A DNA stretch of 43,374 nucleotides. It comes from an uncultured Prochlorococcus sp. GTDB lineage: Bacteria; Cyanobacteriota; Cyanobacteriia; PCC-6307; Cyanobiaceae. The notes under the pieces are model-generated. The model ran no database searches. It had not been told where the DNA came from and was given only the letters and a program-made list of their open reading frames with translations. This document shows, one piece after another, positions 36,283-43,374 of this stretch (within the stretch, counting starts at the first letter, position 1; each line of letters opens with the position of its first letter). The position numbers and the translations under genes were made by a program. The stretch spans positions 1 through 43,374 of the forward strand of contig CACGIB010000006.1 of the NCBI GenBank assembly GCA_902573045.1, written 5' to 3'.

Positions 36283-36563
36283 AGAATTTATAAAATCAAG
36301 ATAAATAATAGTTTTTGAATCAAAATTGTACAATTATTGTTAAGTATAAAAAATAACAATAACGCGATTCATTATGTCATTATTAGATTCTCATAAGGTT
36401 TAACAAAATTATTATTCACATTCATATTGATGAATAAAAATTTCAATAAATACTAAAGATTTATTCGTGCGACAGAGAAAAGTTTAAAAAATATTTATAG
36501 AAATATTGAATAACAGTTCCTGGAGGATCCACAATTGTTGTTTCTTTAGATTAATATCAATCC

Positions 36564-36743
36564 ATGACAGATTTTTACTCAGCCTCTTCAGCAGTAAGTC
36601 CTTTTACAGCAATATTATGGTGTCTTTATCCAATAGCTGTACTTGTAATCATTGAGTTACTTCTAGGGGGTGGATTTGATGATGATAACGATGACCAAGA
36701 TGGAGGAATGCTTATACCCGCTTACTCTAGATCTGACAATTGA
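36564..36743 (+). CDS. Small membrane protein with acidic DDQDGG tail (59 aa)
   Basis: MTDFYSASSAVSPFTAILWC starts the ORF; a helix follows at about residues 14-35 (ILWCLYPIAVLVIIELLLGG), then GFDDDNDDQDGGMLIPAYSR. The tail repeats the DDxDDQDGG motif of the protein at 35294-35428, one kb away, and adds a hydrophobic MLIP stretch. Small proteins with such tails occur in picocyanobacteria, but I cannot name a function. Confidence 0.55.
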   Translation: MTDFYSASSAVSPFTAILWCLYPIAVLVIIELLLGGGFDDDNDDQDGGMLIPAYSRSDN

Positions 36744-36789
36744 AATTTTTTAAATTTTAAATTACAATCTCTAAAAAAATTTCAGTAAA

Positions 36790-36924
36790 TTGATTAGCAA
36801 TATTGATACAACTCATATTTCTCTAATTGCACTTACCATCCTAATTATTTCTTTTCTCTCGTGGCTTGTTTTAAGGACACTCAAAGAAGGTAAAAAAGCT
36901 CTTAAAGAAATAAATAAGGATTAA
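36790..36924 (+). CDS. Possible small membrane protein (44 aa)
   Basis: TTG-started ORF: MISNIDTTHISLIALTILII, SFLSWLVLRT, then a basic helix LKEGKKALKEINKD. One membrane helix. Start uncertain because no ATG is in frame; it follows the previous small gene by 46 nt. Moderately convincing on composition alone. Confidence 0.35.
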   Translation: MISNIDTTHISLIALTILIISFLSWLVLRTLKEGKKALKEINKD

Positions 36925-37178
36925 TTAAACGTCAAAAATATTTTAATTTTAAAAGAATTTTTAATTAGGGTTATTCATCTTGAAACTTTATAAGTATTAG
37001 TAAATTTGATATATATTCCGAATAAATAACTACTTTTGCTACCAAAAATTTGAGAAAAGCATAAAAAACCCAAATAAATATTAGGATATATGAGAATGTC
37101 AGGCTAAACAATTATCTATTTTTAATTATCCTTTTTTTGTATAAGGCTTATTCTTAGTAGTTACCTTTATAAATAAAC

Positions 37179-37274
37179 ATGCATCTAAATTCTTTACTTT
37201 ATTTTTGTTCTATATTTTTATTCATTTACATAATGTCTTTATTTTGGAGAGACATCCCAAATCAAAAAAAGTAA
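37179..37274 (+). CDS. Very small membrane protein (31 aa)
   Basis: ATG ORF MHLNSLLYFCSIFLFIYIMS then LFWRDIPNQKK. One helix with a polar end. It is preceded by a 254-nt gene-free AT-rich spacer (36925-37178) in which I see nothing. Weak candidate. Confidence 0.3.
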   Translation: MHLNSLLYFCSIFLFIYIMSLFWRDIPNQKK

Positions 37275-37357
37275 ATAAACAATAATTGTAAATTATATTG
37301 CCTATCAAAATAAATTAAGTTATTAATTTAATATTGCCTCTAATTTTTTTTATATAA

Positions 37358-37522
37358 ATGCTTAAAGAATCTTCAAATAAACATAATAAAAATTCACTCT
37401 TAGAGACTCAAAATATTGCGAAAGAAAAGATAATTTGCAAAGATGGATTCTGCTCATTACCAAATCAAAAAGATATCTCTAAACAAGATACAAATGATAG
37501 AATTTTATTTGATCCTATTTAG
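37358..37522 (+). CDS. Small soluble protein with C-x4-C motif (54 aa)
   Basis: MLKESSNKHNKNSLLETQNI followed by AKEKIICKDGFCSLPNQKDI: polar, Lys/Asn-rich, with a central CKDGFC pair that could be a disulfide or metal site. ATG start, no membrane helix. Not recognised; the CKDGFCSLP block is more complex than expected by chance. Confidence 0.45.
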   Translation: MLKESSNKHNKNSLLETQNIAKEKIICKDGFCSLPNQKDISKQDTNDRILFDPI

Positions 37523-37585
37523 AAAATAAAATTTTGATAAATTGAAGATTTAATTGATATTGTTGAATTATTTGAGTTTTAATTT

Positions 37586-37921
37586 ATGCTAAAAAACTTT
37601 TTAAATGCATATCAGGAGTTTTGGATTAAAGCTACAGACTTTACAGGATTCACTTCGCGATCAGACTGGTGGTTTGTACAGTTAGCGAATCTATTAATTT
37701 CTTTACTAACTATTCCAATATTTTTAAAGACTTTTGGTTTCAATGTTTATGGAATAGTTTGCATAATTCCTCAAATAGCTATTGACATAAGGAGAATTAA
37801 AGATTTTGGAAAGGATTGGAAATGGATCTTTATAAATTTAATACCAATACTTGGGTGGATCCTGTGGTTTATCTGGTTAGGATTTGGCAAGACAGGTAAT
37901 GGTAAAAATAAACTTCTATAG
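37586..37921 (+). CDS. DUF805 membrane protein
   Basis: 111-aa protein with the DUF805 hallmarks: F-x-G-x-x-x-R-x-x-(F/W)W in FTGFTSRSDWWFVQLANLL, IAIDIRRIKDFGKDWKWIF (R-R-x-x-D) and GWILWFIWLGFGKTGNGKN at the end. Three membrane helices. Function of the family unknown. It converges on the paralogue gene (12-nt gap). Confidence 0.88.
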   Translation: MLKNFLNAYQEFWIKATDFTGFTSRSDWWFVQLANLLISLLTIPIFLKTFGFNVYGIVCIIPQIAIDIRRIKDFGKDWKWIFINLIPILGWILWFIWLGFGKTGNGKNKLL

Positions 37922-37932
37922 ATATTGACTCT

Positions 37933-38250
37933 TTATTTTTTTCTTTTCTTAAAATCAACAAATCTTATCTTGTTTCTTAATGCTATTTGTTTTTCAAGAA
38001 TTCTAAAAACATGCCATTCGCATTCAGTTAATTTAAGAAACTGATCGAGTGTATATTTATCTTCTTCATCAAAATTCTCAAAAACTTCTGAAATAGAATT
38101 TCTATTTTTAGAAATAAATTCCTCTGCAACATCCTCTGGATTTTTACCTGAGTCGAAATCCTGAAAAGCCTCATAAGAATTAAGTTCGCTCGTTAACCAT
38201 TTAAACCATGGTTCACTTTTATTATATTTTTTATTTATGGTTTTCTTCAT
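37933..38250 (-). CDS. Small conserved helical protein, paralogue of the one at 27195-27461
   Basis: 105-aa Lys/Glu-rich helical protein with a basic N-terminus and basic C-terminal tail. Its centre aligns with the 88-aa protein at 27195-27461: WFKWLTSEL, PEDVAEEFISKNRNS and LDQFLKLTECEWHVFRILE. No catalytic motif seen. A palindrome ATTATTA-GT-TAATAAT lies at 38275-38290, 25 nt before its ATG, where an operator or promoter would be expected. Confidence 0.65.
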   Translation of the reverse strand: MKKTINKKYNKSEPWFKWLTSELNSYEAFQDFDSGKNPEDVAEEFISKNRNSISEVFENFDEEDKYTLDQFLKLTECEWHVFRILEKQIALRNKIRFVDFKKRKK

Positions 38251-38274
38251 AAAATAATTTTTACTAACTTAATG

Positions 38275-38290
38275 ATTATTAGTTAATAAT
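38275..38290. promoter_or_regulatory. AT-rich palindrome upstream of the 105-aa gene
   Basis: Perfect 7-bp arms ATTATTA/TAATAAT with a 2-nt centre, 25 nt upstream of the ATG at 38250. Could be an operator; chance is also plausible in such AT-rich DNA. The rest of 38251-38478 shows no gene. Confidence 0.2.
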
Positions 38291-38478
38291 TATTTTGCAG
38301 CTGTACAATTACTCATTTTTCTAATTTGAATTGAAGAAAAACCTTAAATTATTAGATTTAATATAAAATAAAATGATTAACTACAAAATAACTTCAAAAA
38401 CAAGTATTTATTACTCATTTTTGGAGTACTAGGTAGTTAAACTTAAATTTTAATACAGAACTTTGTAAATCCCTTTTT

Positions 38479-38671
38479 ATGACTACCTATCATCTCCAAT
38501 TTTAATCATTGGTGCAATTGGTATAGTAGTAGCAATGGCAGTTTTTTTGTCGCATATCAAAAATATTTCAATTCGCCTCTGAACAAAGAGCTTGCTGAAA
38601 AGAAATAAGCCTTAATCAAGGAACAAAAAGAATTGAATGGAAGATTAGATAAAATAGAAAAAGATTTATGA
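38479..38671 (+). pseudogene. Broken small membrane-protein gene
   Basis: Three frames together read as one protein. The first frame gives DYLSSPILIIGAIGIVVAMA, a membrane helix. At the T7 tract (38542-38548) the coding frame shifts and continues FVAYQKYFNSPLNKELAEKK. A TAA at 38606-38608 interrupts, then ALIKEQKELNGRLDKIEKDL follows to a TGA. The ATG at 38479 is itself out of frame with the helix (a G seems lost after ATG). Two frameshifts plus one stop make a functional product very unlikely. Intact form would be about 60-65 aa, single helix plus coiled coil. Confidence 0.75.
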
Positions 38672-38779
38672 AATTTAACTCATAAAAATTTATAAAAAAT
38701 TAATTTCAAAGAAACAACTTAATGATCTCGAATTCAAGACCTTAATTTTTTAACAAGGAATTATGGTCTATAAGAGGTT

Positions 38780-38935
38780 ATGGATAAAGAACATCTTATT
38801 GATTTAATTTCTAACAGCCTTCTTTATGAGAGTAAAGATTCTGAAAGAACTGAAAAACTTATTGATTTTAAAACTTATTTAGAAAAATTAAATTTAGAAC
38901 AATTGAGAACTATGTCGAAAGAATTTATTCTTTAG
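38780..38935 (+). CDS. Small acidic helical protein (51 aa)
   Basis: ATG ORF with an AAGAGG ribosome site 4-9 nt upstream: MDKEHLIDLISNSLLYESKD, then ERTEKLIDFKTYLEKLNLEQ and a short LRTMSKEF end. Amphipathic, Leu- and Glu-rich, no membrane helix. Not recognised. Confidence 0.5.
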   Translation: MDKEHLIDLISNSLLYESKDSERTEKLIDFKTYLEKLNLEQLRTMSKEFIL

Positions 38936-39013
38936 TAAAATAAATAAAGACTTATTTAGTTAATCATCAATTAATTCTATAAATTTTTAAATTCATTACA
39001 AAAACAGGATAAT

Positions 39014-40120
39014 ATGAGCGCAGTAAATAGAAGTGATTTTTTAATTAAGCCATTTCTAAAAAGGAATAATTTTAGAGCTTTCTACCAAATTATTTCTACA
39101 ATAATTCCAATAATTACTATTTGGTTAATTGTTTTTCATATAATAAATTATCCTTTTTCATTATTAATAAAAGGATTTTTAATAGTACCCATTATTTTTA
39201 TTTTAACACTATTATCTTCTAGAACATTCTCTTTAATGCATGATTGCGGTCATAATTCTCTTTTTACAAAAAGGGGATTAAACCGTTTTTTTGGATTTTT
39301 ACTTGGTTTGTTAAATGGTATTCCCCAGAAATCATGGTCGATTGATCATGCTTTTCATCATAGAAATAATGGAAATTGGGAAATTTATAAAGGACCAATA
39401 GATGTTTTAAGTCTTGAAGAATATAATTCCCTCTCAAAAAGAGAGCAAATATTGTATAGAGTAAGTCGAAATTGGATAATGCTCTTCCCTGGTGGCTTTT
39501 ATTACTTAGTACTAAAACCTAGGCTAGGACTGATTATTATTATTTTTAATTTCACTATAGATATAGTTAAAGAGACTTTTATCAAATTAAAAAATAGGGA
39601 AATTTCTAAACTTTTAATTATTAATTCAAGAGTTAAACCACCTTTTTCTGATTATGGTGATAATTTTAGTGAACTATTTGAATTAATAACAAATAACATA
39701 GTAGTAATAATAGGGTGGATTTTTATGTGCAAATGGTTTGGACTAGTTTTTTTCTTATCGTTTTATTCAATAGTATTAACACTTTCTGCAGCAATTTTAA
39801 TATGTGTTTTTTTTGTGCAACATAATTATAAAAATGCATATGCGAAAAATACAAAAAATTGGAATATCGTCGATGGAGCGATTTTGGGTAGTAGCAATTT
39901 AGATATACCTAATTGGCTAAATTGGTTTTTAGCAGACATATCATTTCATAGCATGCATCATCTCTCTGAAAGAATCCCAAATTACAACTTAAGAGCTTGT
40001 CATAAAGCAAATTTACATTTACTTCATCAAGCGAAATTCTTAAAATTAAGCGAATTTTCAAACTGTTTCAAATATATTATTTGGGATAATGAAAATGAAA
40101 AATTAATCTCAATAAGTTAA
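39014..40120 (+). CDS. Membrane fatty-acid desaturase/hydroxylase-type protein
   Basis: 368-aa di-iron membrane enzyme with three His boxes: HDCGH (76-80), HAFHH (112-116) and HSMHH (312-316). Membrane helices lie at about residues 27-47, 52-72, 90-105, 165-180 and 232-265. The second box is followed by NNGNW rather than the TN found in Delta-12 acyl desaturases, so substrate may differ (fatty acyl chain, carotenoid or other lipid). It acts probably in cytoplasmic or thylakoid membranes. It has an ATG start and stands alone on the plus strand. Confidence 0.85.
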   Translation: MSAVNRSDFLIKPFLKRNNFRAFYQIISTIIPIITIWLIVFHIINYPFSLLIKGFLIVPIIFILTLLSSRTFSLMHDCGHNSLFTKRGLNRFFGFLLGLLNGIPQKSWSIDHAFHHRNNGNWEIYKGPIDVLSLEEYNSLSKREQILYRVSRNWIMLFPGGFYYLVLKPRLGLIIIIFNFTIDIVKETFIKLKNREISKLLIINSRVKPPFSDYGDNFSELFELITNNIVVIIGWIFMCKWFGLVFFLSFYSIVLTLSAAILICVFFVQHNYKNAYAKNTKNWNIVDGAILGSSNLDIPNWLNWFLADISFHSMHHLSERIPNYNLRACHKANLHLLHQAKFLKLSEFSNCFKYIIWDNENEKLISIS

Positions 40121-40123
40121 TAC

Positions 40124-40300
40124 CTAATTAAACCTTCTTCTAAATTTTCTTTTTATAGGAATACTAGAATATTTATGTGTACCAATAGACGGAGGCAAGT
40201 CATTCTTCAAAGGGTGCACAAAAGCGTTTGCCATACTCTCTAACATTTTTGAAAGCCAATTAATTAATGATTTCATAAAAAATTCTAAAAAAGTGTACAT
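40124..40300 (-). CDS. Small basic protein (58 aa)
   Basis: Reverse-strand ORF MYTFLEFFMKSLINWLSKML, then ESMANAFVHPLKNDLPPSIG and a basic IPIKRKFRRRFN tail. Amphipathic N-terminal helix, Pro/Gly-containing middle, Arg-rich end. It ends 3 nt from the convergent desaturase gene. A start at the ATG nine codons later is possible. Not recognised. Confidence 0.45.
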   Translation of the reverse strand: MYTFLEFFMKSLINWLSKMLESMANAFVHPLKNDLPPSIGTHKYSSIPIKRKFRRRFN

Positions 40301-40322
40301 TTTTATCTTCTAACTAAATTTC

Positions 40323-40386
40323 TTAAAAGTAAATCAGTCTTTATGCTGATCTTTATTTAAGATTTTTTTAAGAAGATTACTTTTAA
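40323..40386. repeat. Long imperfect inverted repeat with internal hairpin
   Basis: TTAAAAGTAAATC (40323-40335) pairs with GATTACTTTTAA (40375-40386) with one bulge. Between them ATCTT/AAGAT (40349-40363) forms a small hairpin followed by six T. It lies in a 217-nt gene-free gap upstream of the 40518 ORF; it may be a weak terminator or a folded leader. Evidence is base pairing only. Confidence 0.35.
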
Positions 40387-40517
40387 AAAATTAATATTCA
40401 ATAATCAAAATTGCTTTACATTATCTTTTCAATGAATATTGTTTCTACCTTTTCAGAAAATTGAGGTGAAAATTTAATTTAGTAAATAATACTTATTTTT
40501 TCTAATTGACTTAATAA

Positions 40518-40736
40518 ATGAAATTATTGATGATAATTTCGTGCTATATCTCTATTTCAAATAAATCTACCAATTTCATGAATGATTCATTTGTTTCTAT
40601 AAATCAGAATACAGAAATAGATTCTATTAATTCATATTTCGATTGTATTACTGAATGCAGTATTATTGACGGCCATCAAGAATGCATTACTCGTTGTGTG
40701 GAAATTCATTTAAAAGGAGAAAATCAAAATGAATAA
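40518..40736 (+). CDS. Small Cys-motif protein (72 aa)
   Basis: ATG ORF with a short hydrophobic N-terminus (MKLLMIISCYISIS), possibly a signal or lipoprotein-like segment. The end carries four spaced cysteines in DCITECSIIDGHQECITRCV (C-x3-C-x7-C-x3-C), a pattern that suggests a helical hairpin with two disulfides (CHCH-like) or a metal site. The next ORF overlaps its end by 8 nt, so the two form a small operon. Confidence 0.6.
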   Translation: MKLLMIISCYISISNKSTNFMNDSFVSINQNTEIDSINSYFDCITECSIIDGHQECITRCVEIHLKGENQNE

Positions 40737-40881
40737 AAAAAATTTCGTACAAAGGAAAACAACTTTAAAATGGAATACAAATGGAGAGCTTTCGGAAATT
40801 GATATGTTACGAATTTTAGAACAGATATCATCTAAACAACTTAATCAATGTGAATTGACCTGCGATTCTGATCAAGTTTAA
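40729..40881 (+). CDS. Small soluble protein in operon with Cys-motif protein (50 aa)
   Basis: MNKKNFVQRKTTLKWNTNGE, then LSEIDMLRILEQISSKQLNQ and two Cys in NQCELTCDSDQV. ATG start overlaps the upstream gene by 8 nt and has the AAAAGGAGA ribosome site of 40711-40719. Helical, no membrane segment. Family unknown. Confidence 0.55.
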   Translation: MNKKNFVQRKTTLKWNTNGELSEIDMLRILEQISSKQLNQCELTCDSDQV

Positions 40882-41142
40882 AAATTATTAAAACTAAAAT
40901 TTTTTAAAGAAATCCATAATTAATTACCGAAATAAACGCATCATAAATATCCAAATAAAATTATTTCTTTTAAGGCAATTTTTAAAAAATAAGGTCAATT
41001 AAAATCACATTTGTATTCAAAATCTTGTCTAAATGGCATTACAAATCATCTAAAGAGATGGTTTCTTGAAATTAATATTTTAACGTATAAGGTATTAATA
41101 AAGATTTAGAAACTTTTTTCAAGCTTTGAGGAAATTTATTAA

Positions 41143-41298
41143 TTAATTTTTAGAAGTACTATCTTTTTTCTGGAATGTTTTACTTATTTCCTTTTTTGCT
41201 ATTTGGATTGGTTTTATAATCCCTGAATCTCCATGCGTTGGGCAATAATAAGTCATTAACATCCATTGTTTTTCTTCATTCTTTGAGAAATAAACCAT
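41143..41298 (-). CDS. Small hypothetical protein (51 aa)
   Basis: Reverse-strand ORF MVYFSKNEEKQWMLMTYYCP then THGDSGIIKPIQIAKKEISK and a Lys/Ser tail. A Cys-Pro-Thr-His patch is visible; otherwise unremarkable. It is flanked by gene-free AT-rich spacers 40882-41142 and 41299-41483, where I see nothing. Moderate to low support. Confidence 0.35.
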   Translation of the reverse strand: MVYFSKNEEKQWMLMTYYCPTHGDSGIIKPIQIAKKEISKTFQKKDSTSKN

Positions 41299-41483
41299 TC
41301 TTTCAGGGAAATACTAAATAAATTTCTAGGACAACTTATGAAAAAGTTGGTGTTTTTTAATATTTTTTTCTTTTTTACTTAATAAAGTGCAGAAGATTTG
41401 AAAAAATTCTCGCTAAATAGATATAAATACGCATGACTTTAAAAAGAAATCCTGCTATTTATTAATAAATTCAAAATTATTTC

Positions 41484-41615
41484 ATGTCTTTAGAATCTAT
41501 ATTGATGTTGGTCGCTCCAATCTGTCTTTTTACAGTAGGAGTGATAGTTTTACCTATTTTAGTTAAGCCACGTAAACAGTCAGGAATTCCTAAGAGGTAT
41601 ATACGAGGTCTTTAA
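41484..41615 (+). CDS. Small single-helix membrane protein (43 aa)
   Basis: ATG ORF MSLESILMLVAPICLFTVGV, IVLPILVKPRKQ, SGIPKRYIRGL. A helix at about residues 7-27 followed by a basic, Pro/Gly-containing tail, giving a clear N-out/C-in topology. It resembles small thylakoid proteins in style, not in identifiable sequence. Confidence 0.5.
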   Translation: MSLESILMLVAPICLFTVGVIVLPILVKPRKQSGIPKRYIRGL

Positions 41616-41853
41616 ATTTAATTATCTTTAAATAAGAAAAAGAAATACGGAAAAAAAAATGCATAGGTAAATTGAATTATTTCAAAAAAATTAAAATTCT
41701 TCTACTAAAGTTAAGATTGTTTAATTAAAAATTAGGCTTTTGCAAATTCAATTAAAAAAGAAAACCAATACATTATTTTCATAAAAAACAGACTGTGATG
41801 GATAATAGAAAGTATAAATCTTTTTTTATTTAATTTAATTCTCCCTAAAAAAT

Positions 41854-43020
41854 TTGAGTAATATAAAATTTTCAGGTCTTCAAGGCCAAGCGCTTGAAAT
41901 AAACAAAAGGGATATTCCAAGCATAAAAGAATTTCAGGATGTTATCCCTGATCACTATTTTAAGTCCAATACCAAAACTTCTTTGAGGTATCTTTTACAA
42001 TCAGCTTTAATTCAATTTTTTGTAGTTGCGATAGGTTTATCTATTCCATTCACCCCAAAAATGCTGCCAGTTTGGATCATTTACTCATTACTATCAGGCA
42101 CTACTGCGATGGGATTCTGGGTAATTGCTCATGAGTGTGGACATGGAGCATTCTCACAGAACAAGACTATAGAAACCATAACTGGATATCTACTCCATTC
42201 CTTATTACTAGTTCCTTATTTTTCTTGGCAGCGTTCTCATGCAGTTCATCATCGATTCACAAATCACATAACTAATGGAGAAACTCACGTTCCTTTAGTA
42301 ATTGAGGGGAATGGAGTTACAGAAAAGGTTGGTGGAGAAAAAGAATTACATTTTTCAAATTCCTTAGGTAAGAAAAATTATGGAATTCTACAACTTGTTT
42401 TACATCTAATATTTGGCTGGCCTGCTTATTTACTTACGGGAAGTACAGGAGGTGTTAAATATGGAACTTCAAATCATTTTTGGCCAATTAAACCATTTTC
42501 TAAAGCATTATGGCCATCAATATGGGCCAAGAAAGTTTGGATATCAGATATTGGTGTGGGTTTGACATTAGTGTGTATTTTTTATTTAGTTTTCAAGTAT
42601 GGATTATTTCCAATAATTGCTCTGTATTTTGGCCCTTTATTAGTAGTTAATTGTTGGCTAGTAGTTTATACATGGCTTCATCATACAGATTCAGATGTAC
42701 CTCATCTTTCAAATACTGAATTTTCCTTTATGAGAGGCGCATTTCTATCTATTGATAGGCCTTACGGTAGAGTCCTAAATTTTCTTCACCATAATATAGG
42801 TTCTAGCCATGTTGTTCATCATGTATGTCCAACGATCCCTCATTATCATGCAAAAAAGGCAACTGTCTTAATTAAAAAAGCCTTTAAAAAAGCATATCTT
42901 TTTAATCCTGATCCAATACACAAAGCTCTATGGAATATTGCTTGTAATTGCGTTGCAGTTGAGTCAGACCTCAAGAGAGGAAGATATGTATGGCAAACTT
43001 CATACAAGATGGTCGATTAA
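41854..43020 (+). CDS. desA: Delta-12-type acyl-lipid desaturase (DesA-like)
   Basis: 388-aa membrane di-iron desaturase from a TTG start (MSNIKFSGLQ). His boxes are HECGH (93-97), HAVHH (129-133) and HVVHH (319-323), with four to six membrane helices. Motifs SRHxxHH-like QRSHAVHHRFTNH, the TWLHHTDSDVPHL block and FLHHNIGSSHVVHHVCPTIP match the plant-type/cyanobacterial Delta-12 or omega-3 family. It would introduce double bonds in membrane lipids, supporting cold or light adaptation. Position specificity is inferred. No downstream partner is obvious. Confidence 0.85.
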   Translation: MSNIKFSGLQGQALEINKRDIPSIKEFQDVIPDHYFKSNTKTSLRYLLQSALIQFFVVAIGLSIPFTPKMLPVWIIYSLLSGTTAMGFWVIAHECGHGAFSQNKTIETITGYLLHSLLLVPYFSWQRSHAVHHRFTNHITNGETHVPLVIEGNGVTEKVGGEKELHFSNSLGKKNYGILQLVLHLIFGWPAYLLTGSTGGVKYGTSNHFWPIKPFSKALWPSIWAKKVWISDIGVGLTLVCIFYLVFKYGLFPIIALYFGPLLVVNCWLVVYTWLHHTDSDVPHLSNTEFSFMRGAFLSIDRPYGRVLNFLHHNIGSSHVVHHVCPTIPHYHAKKATVLIKKAFKKAYLFNPDPIHKALWNIACNCVAVESDLKRGRYVWQTSYKMVD

Positions 43021-43137
43021 AACAAAATAAGAATCAATTATTTATCACATTAATTTGCGCAAATCTGAAAAGAATATAAAAGAATTAGCAATAACAAATT
43101 TTTCGTCTTAGAAAATACTTACAATTTTAGAAATTTT

Positions 43138-43299
43138 ATGAGTGGCGACAATTTGCATGGGAACCAGCCTATTAAATTCTATTCGGAAAAAATAACGCTT
43201 ACTAAAGTTGAATTATTAGAAAGACAGTTGAGTTTAGGCGAAAAAATTTCAGATTTAGATCAAAAGCATAAAGAATGGAGCAAAAAACTATCAGGTTGA
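43138..43299 (+). CDS. Small hydrophilic protein (53 aa)
   Basis: ATG ORF MSGDNLHGNQPIKFYSEKIT then LTKVELLERQLSLGEKISDL and a Lys/Glu end DQKHKEWSKKLSG. Soluble, helical, charged. Nothing in the remaining 75 nt of the window. Not recognised. Confidence 0.45.
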   Translation: MSGDNLHGNQPIKFYSEKITLTKVELLERQLSLGEKISDLDQKHKEWSKKLSG

Positions 43300-43374
43300 T
43301 CATCTAGTATAAATAATTTCAAAAACTATTTGATATTTGTATTTGCCCTATCAAGAAACTTTTCTGTAAATTAT

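Noticed and set aside
36490..36507. Hairpin AATATTT/AAATATT
   Set aside because: Entirely A/T in an A/T-rich spacer with no T-run; expected by chance.
40882..41142. Gene or ncRNA in the 261-nt gap
   Set aside because: Only short ORFs and no stable stem seen.
41732..41920. 62-aa minus-strand ORF at the desA start
   Set aside because: Covers the desA N-terminus antisense; Phe/Ile-rich sequence expected from AT-rich DNA.

Overview
The window reads as a chromosome segment of a very AT-rich marine picocyanobacterium, almost certainly Prochlorococcus and probably a high-light-adapted type. The evidence is the strongly AT-biased composition, short intergenic spaces, frequent TTG/GTG starts, a plant-type [2Fe-2S] ferredoxin, an NblS-type sensor kinase, a photosystem II S4-domain protein, and a kaiB-kaiC pair next to rplU with no kaiA. 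The strain assignment is inference; the gene content is read directly.

Positions 1-5953 (minus strand) carry an outer-membrane operon, lpxB (cut by the window edge)-lpxA-fabZ-lpxC-bamA, with purC behind it. Several of these genes abut or overlap. From 6089 the plus strand carries purD-nblS, whose end overlaps the convergent kaiC-kaiB clock pair. Next come rplU-rpmA, a SAM methyltransferase, truB, a SpoIID/LytB-like protein, ribonuclease Z, a lumenal pentapeptide-repeat protein, ferredoxin, prmA and serA, then a small membrane-protein/S4-protein pair and a tRNA-Val(GAC). This is ordinary core genome. Two convincing intrinsic terminators sit near the pentapeptide and ferredoxin genes; one lies inside the coding end of the opposing gene.

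Positions 21892-33657 mix housekeeping genes (murD, pirin, DoxX, SDR, HI0933-like flavoprotein) with less common ones. The most notable are a photolyase-like protein whose FAD-binding domain comes first, and a protein consisting of little more than the adenylation domain of an NAD+-dependent DNA ligase. These two are divergently transcribed from a shared 229-nt gap.

Positions 33845-43374 form a looser accessory-looking stretch. Two histidine-box fatty-acid desaturases, an EamA transporter, a cupin and a DUF805 protein are set among about 17 very small ORFs of 31-78 residues, many with one membrane helix. Two of the small proteins share an acidic DDxDDQDGG-type tail. One 105-aa protein is a paralogue of an 88-aa protein 10 kb away. 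One small membrane-protein gene at 38479-38671 is clearly broken by two frameshifts and a stop. No transposase, integrase, CRISPR array or phage structural gene was seen. I found no convincing new multi-gene system; the best leads are the photolyase/ligase pair and the small-protein cluster.
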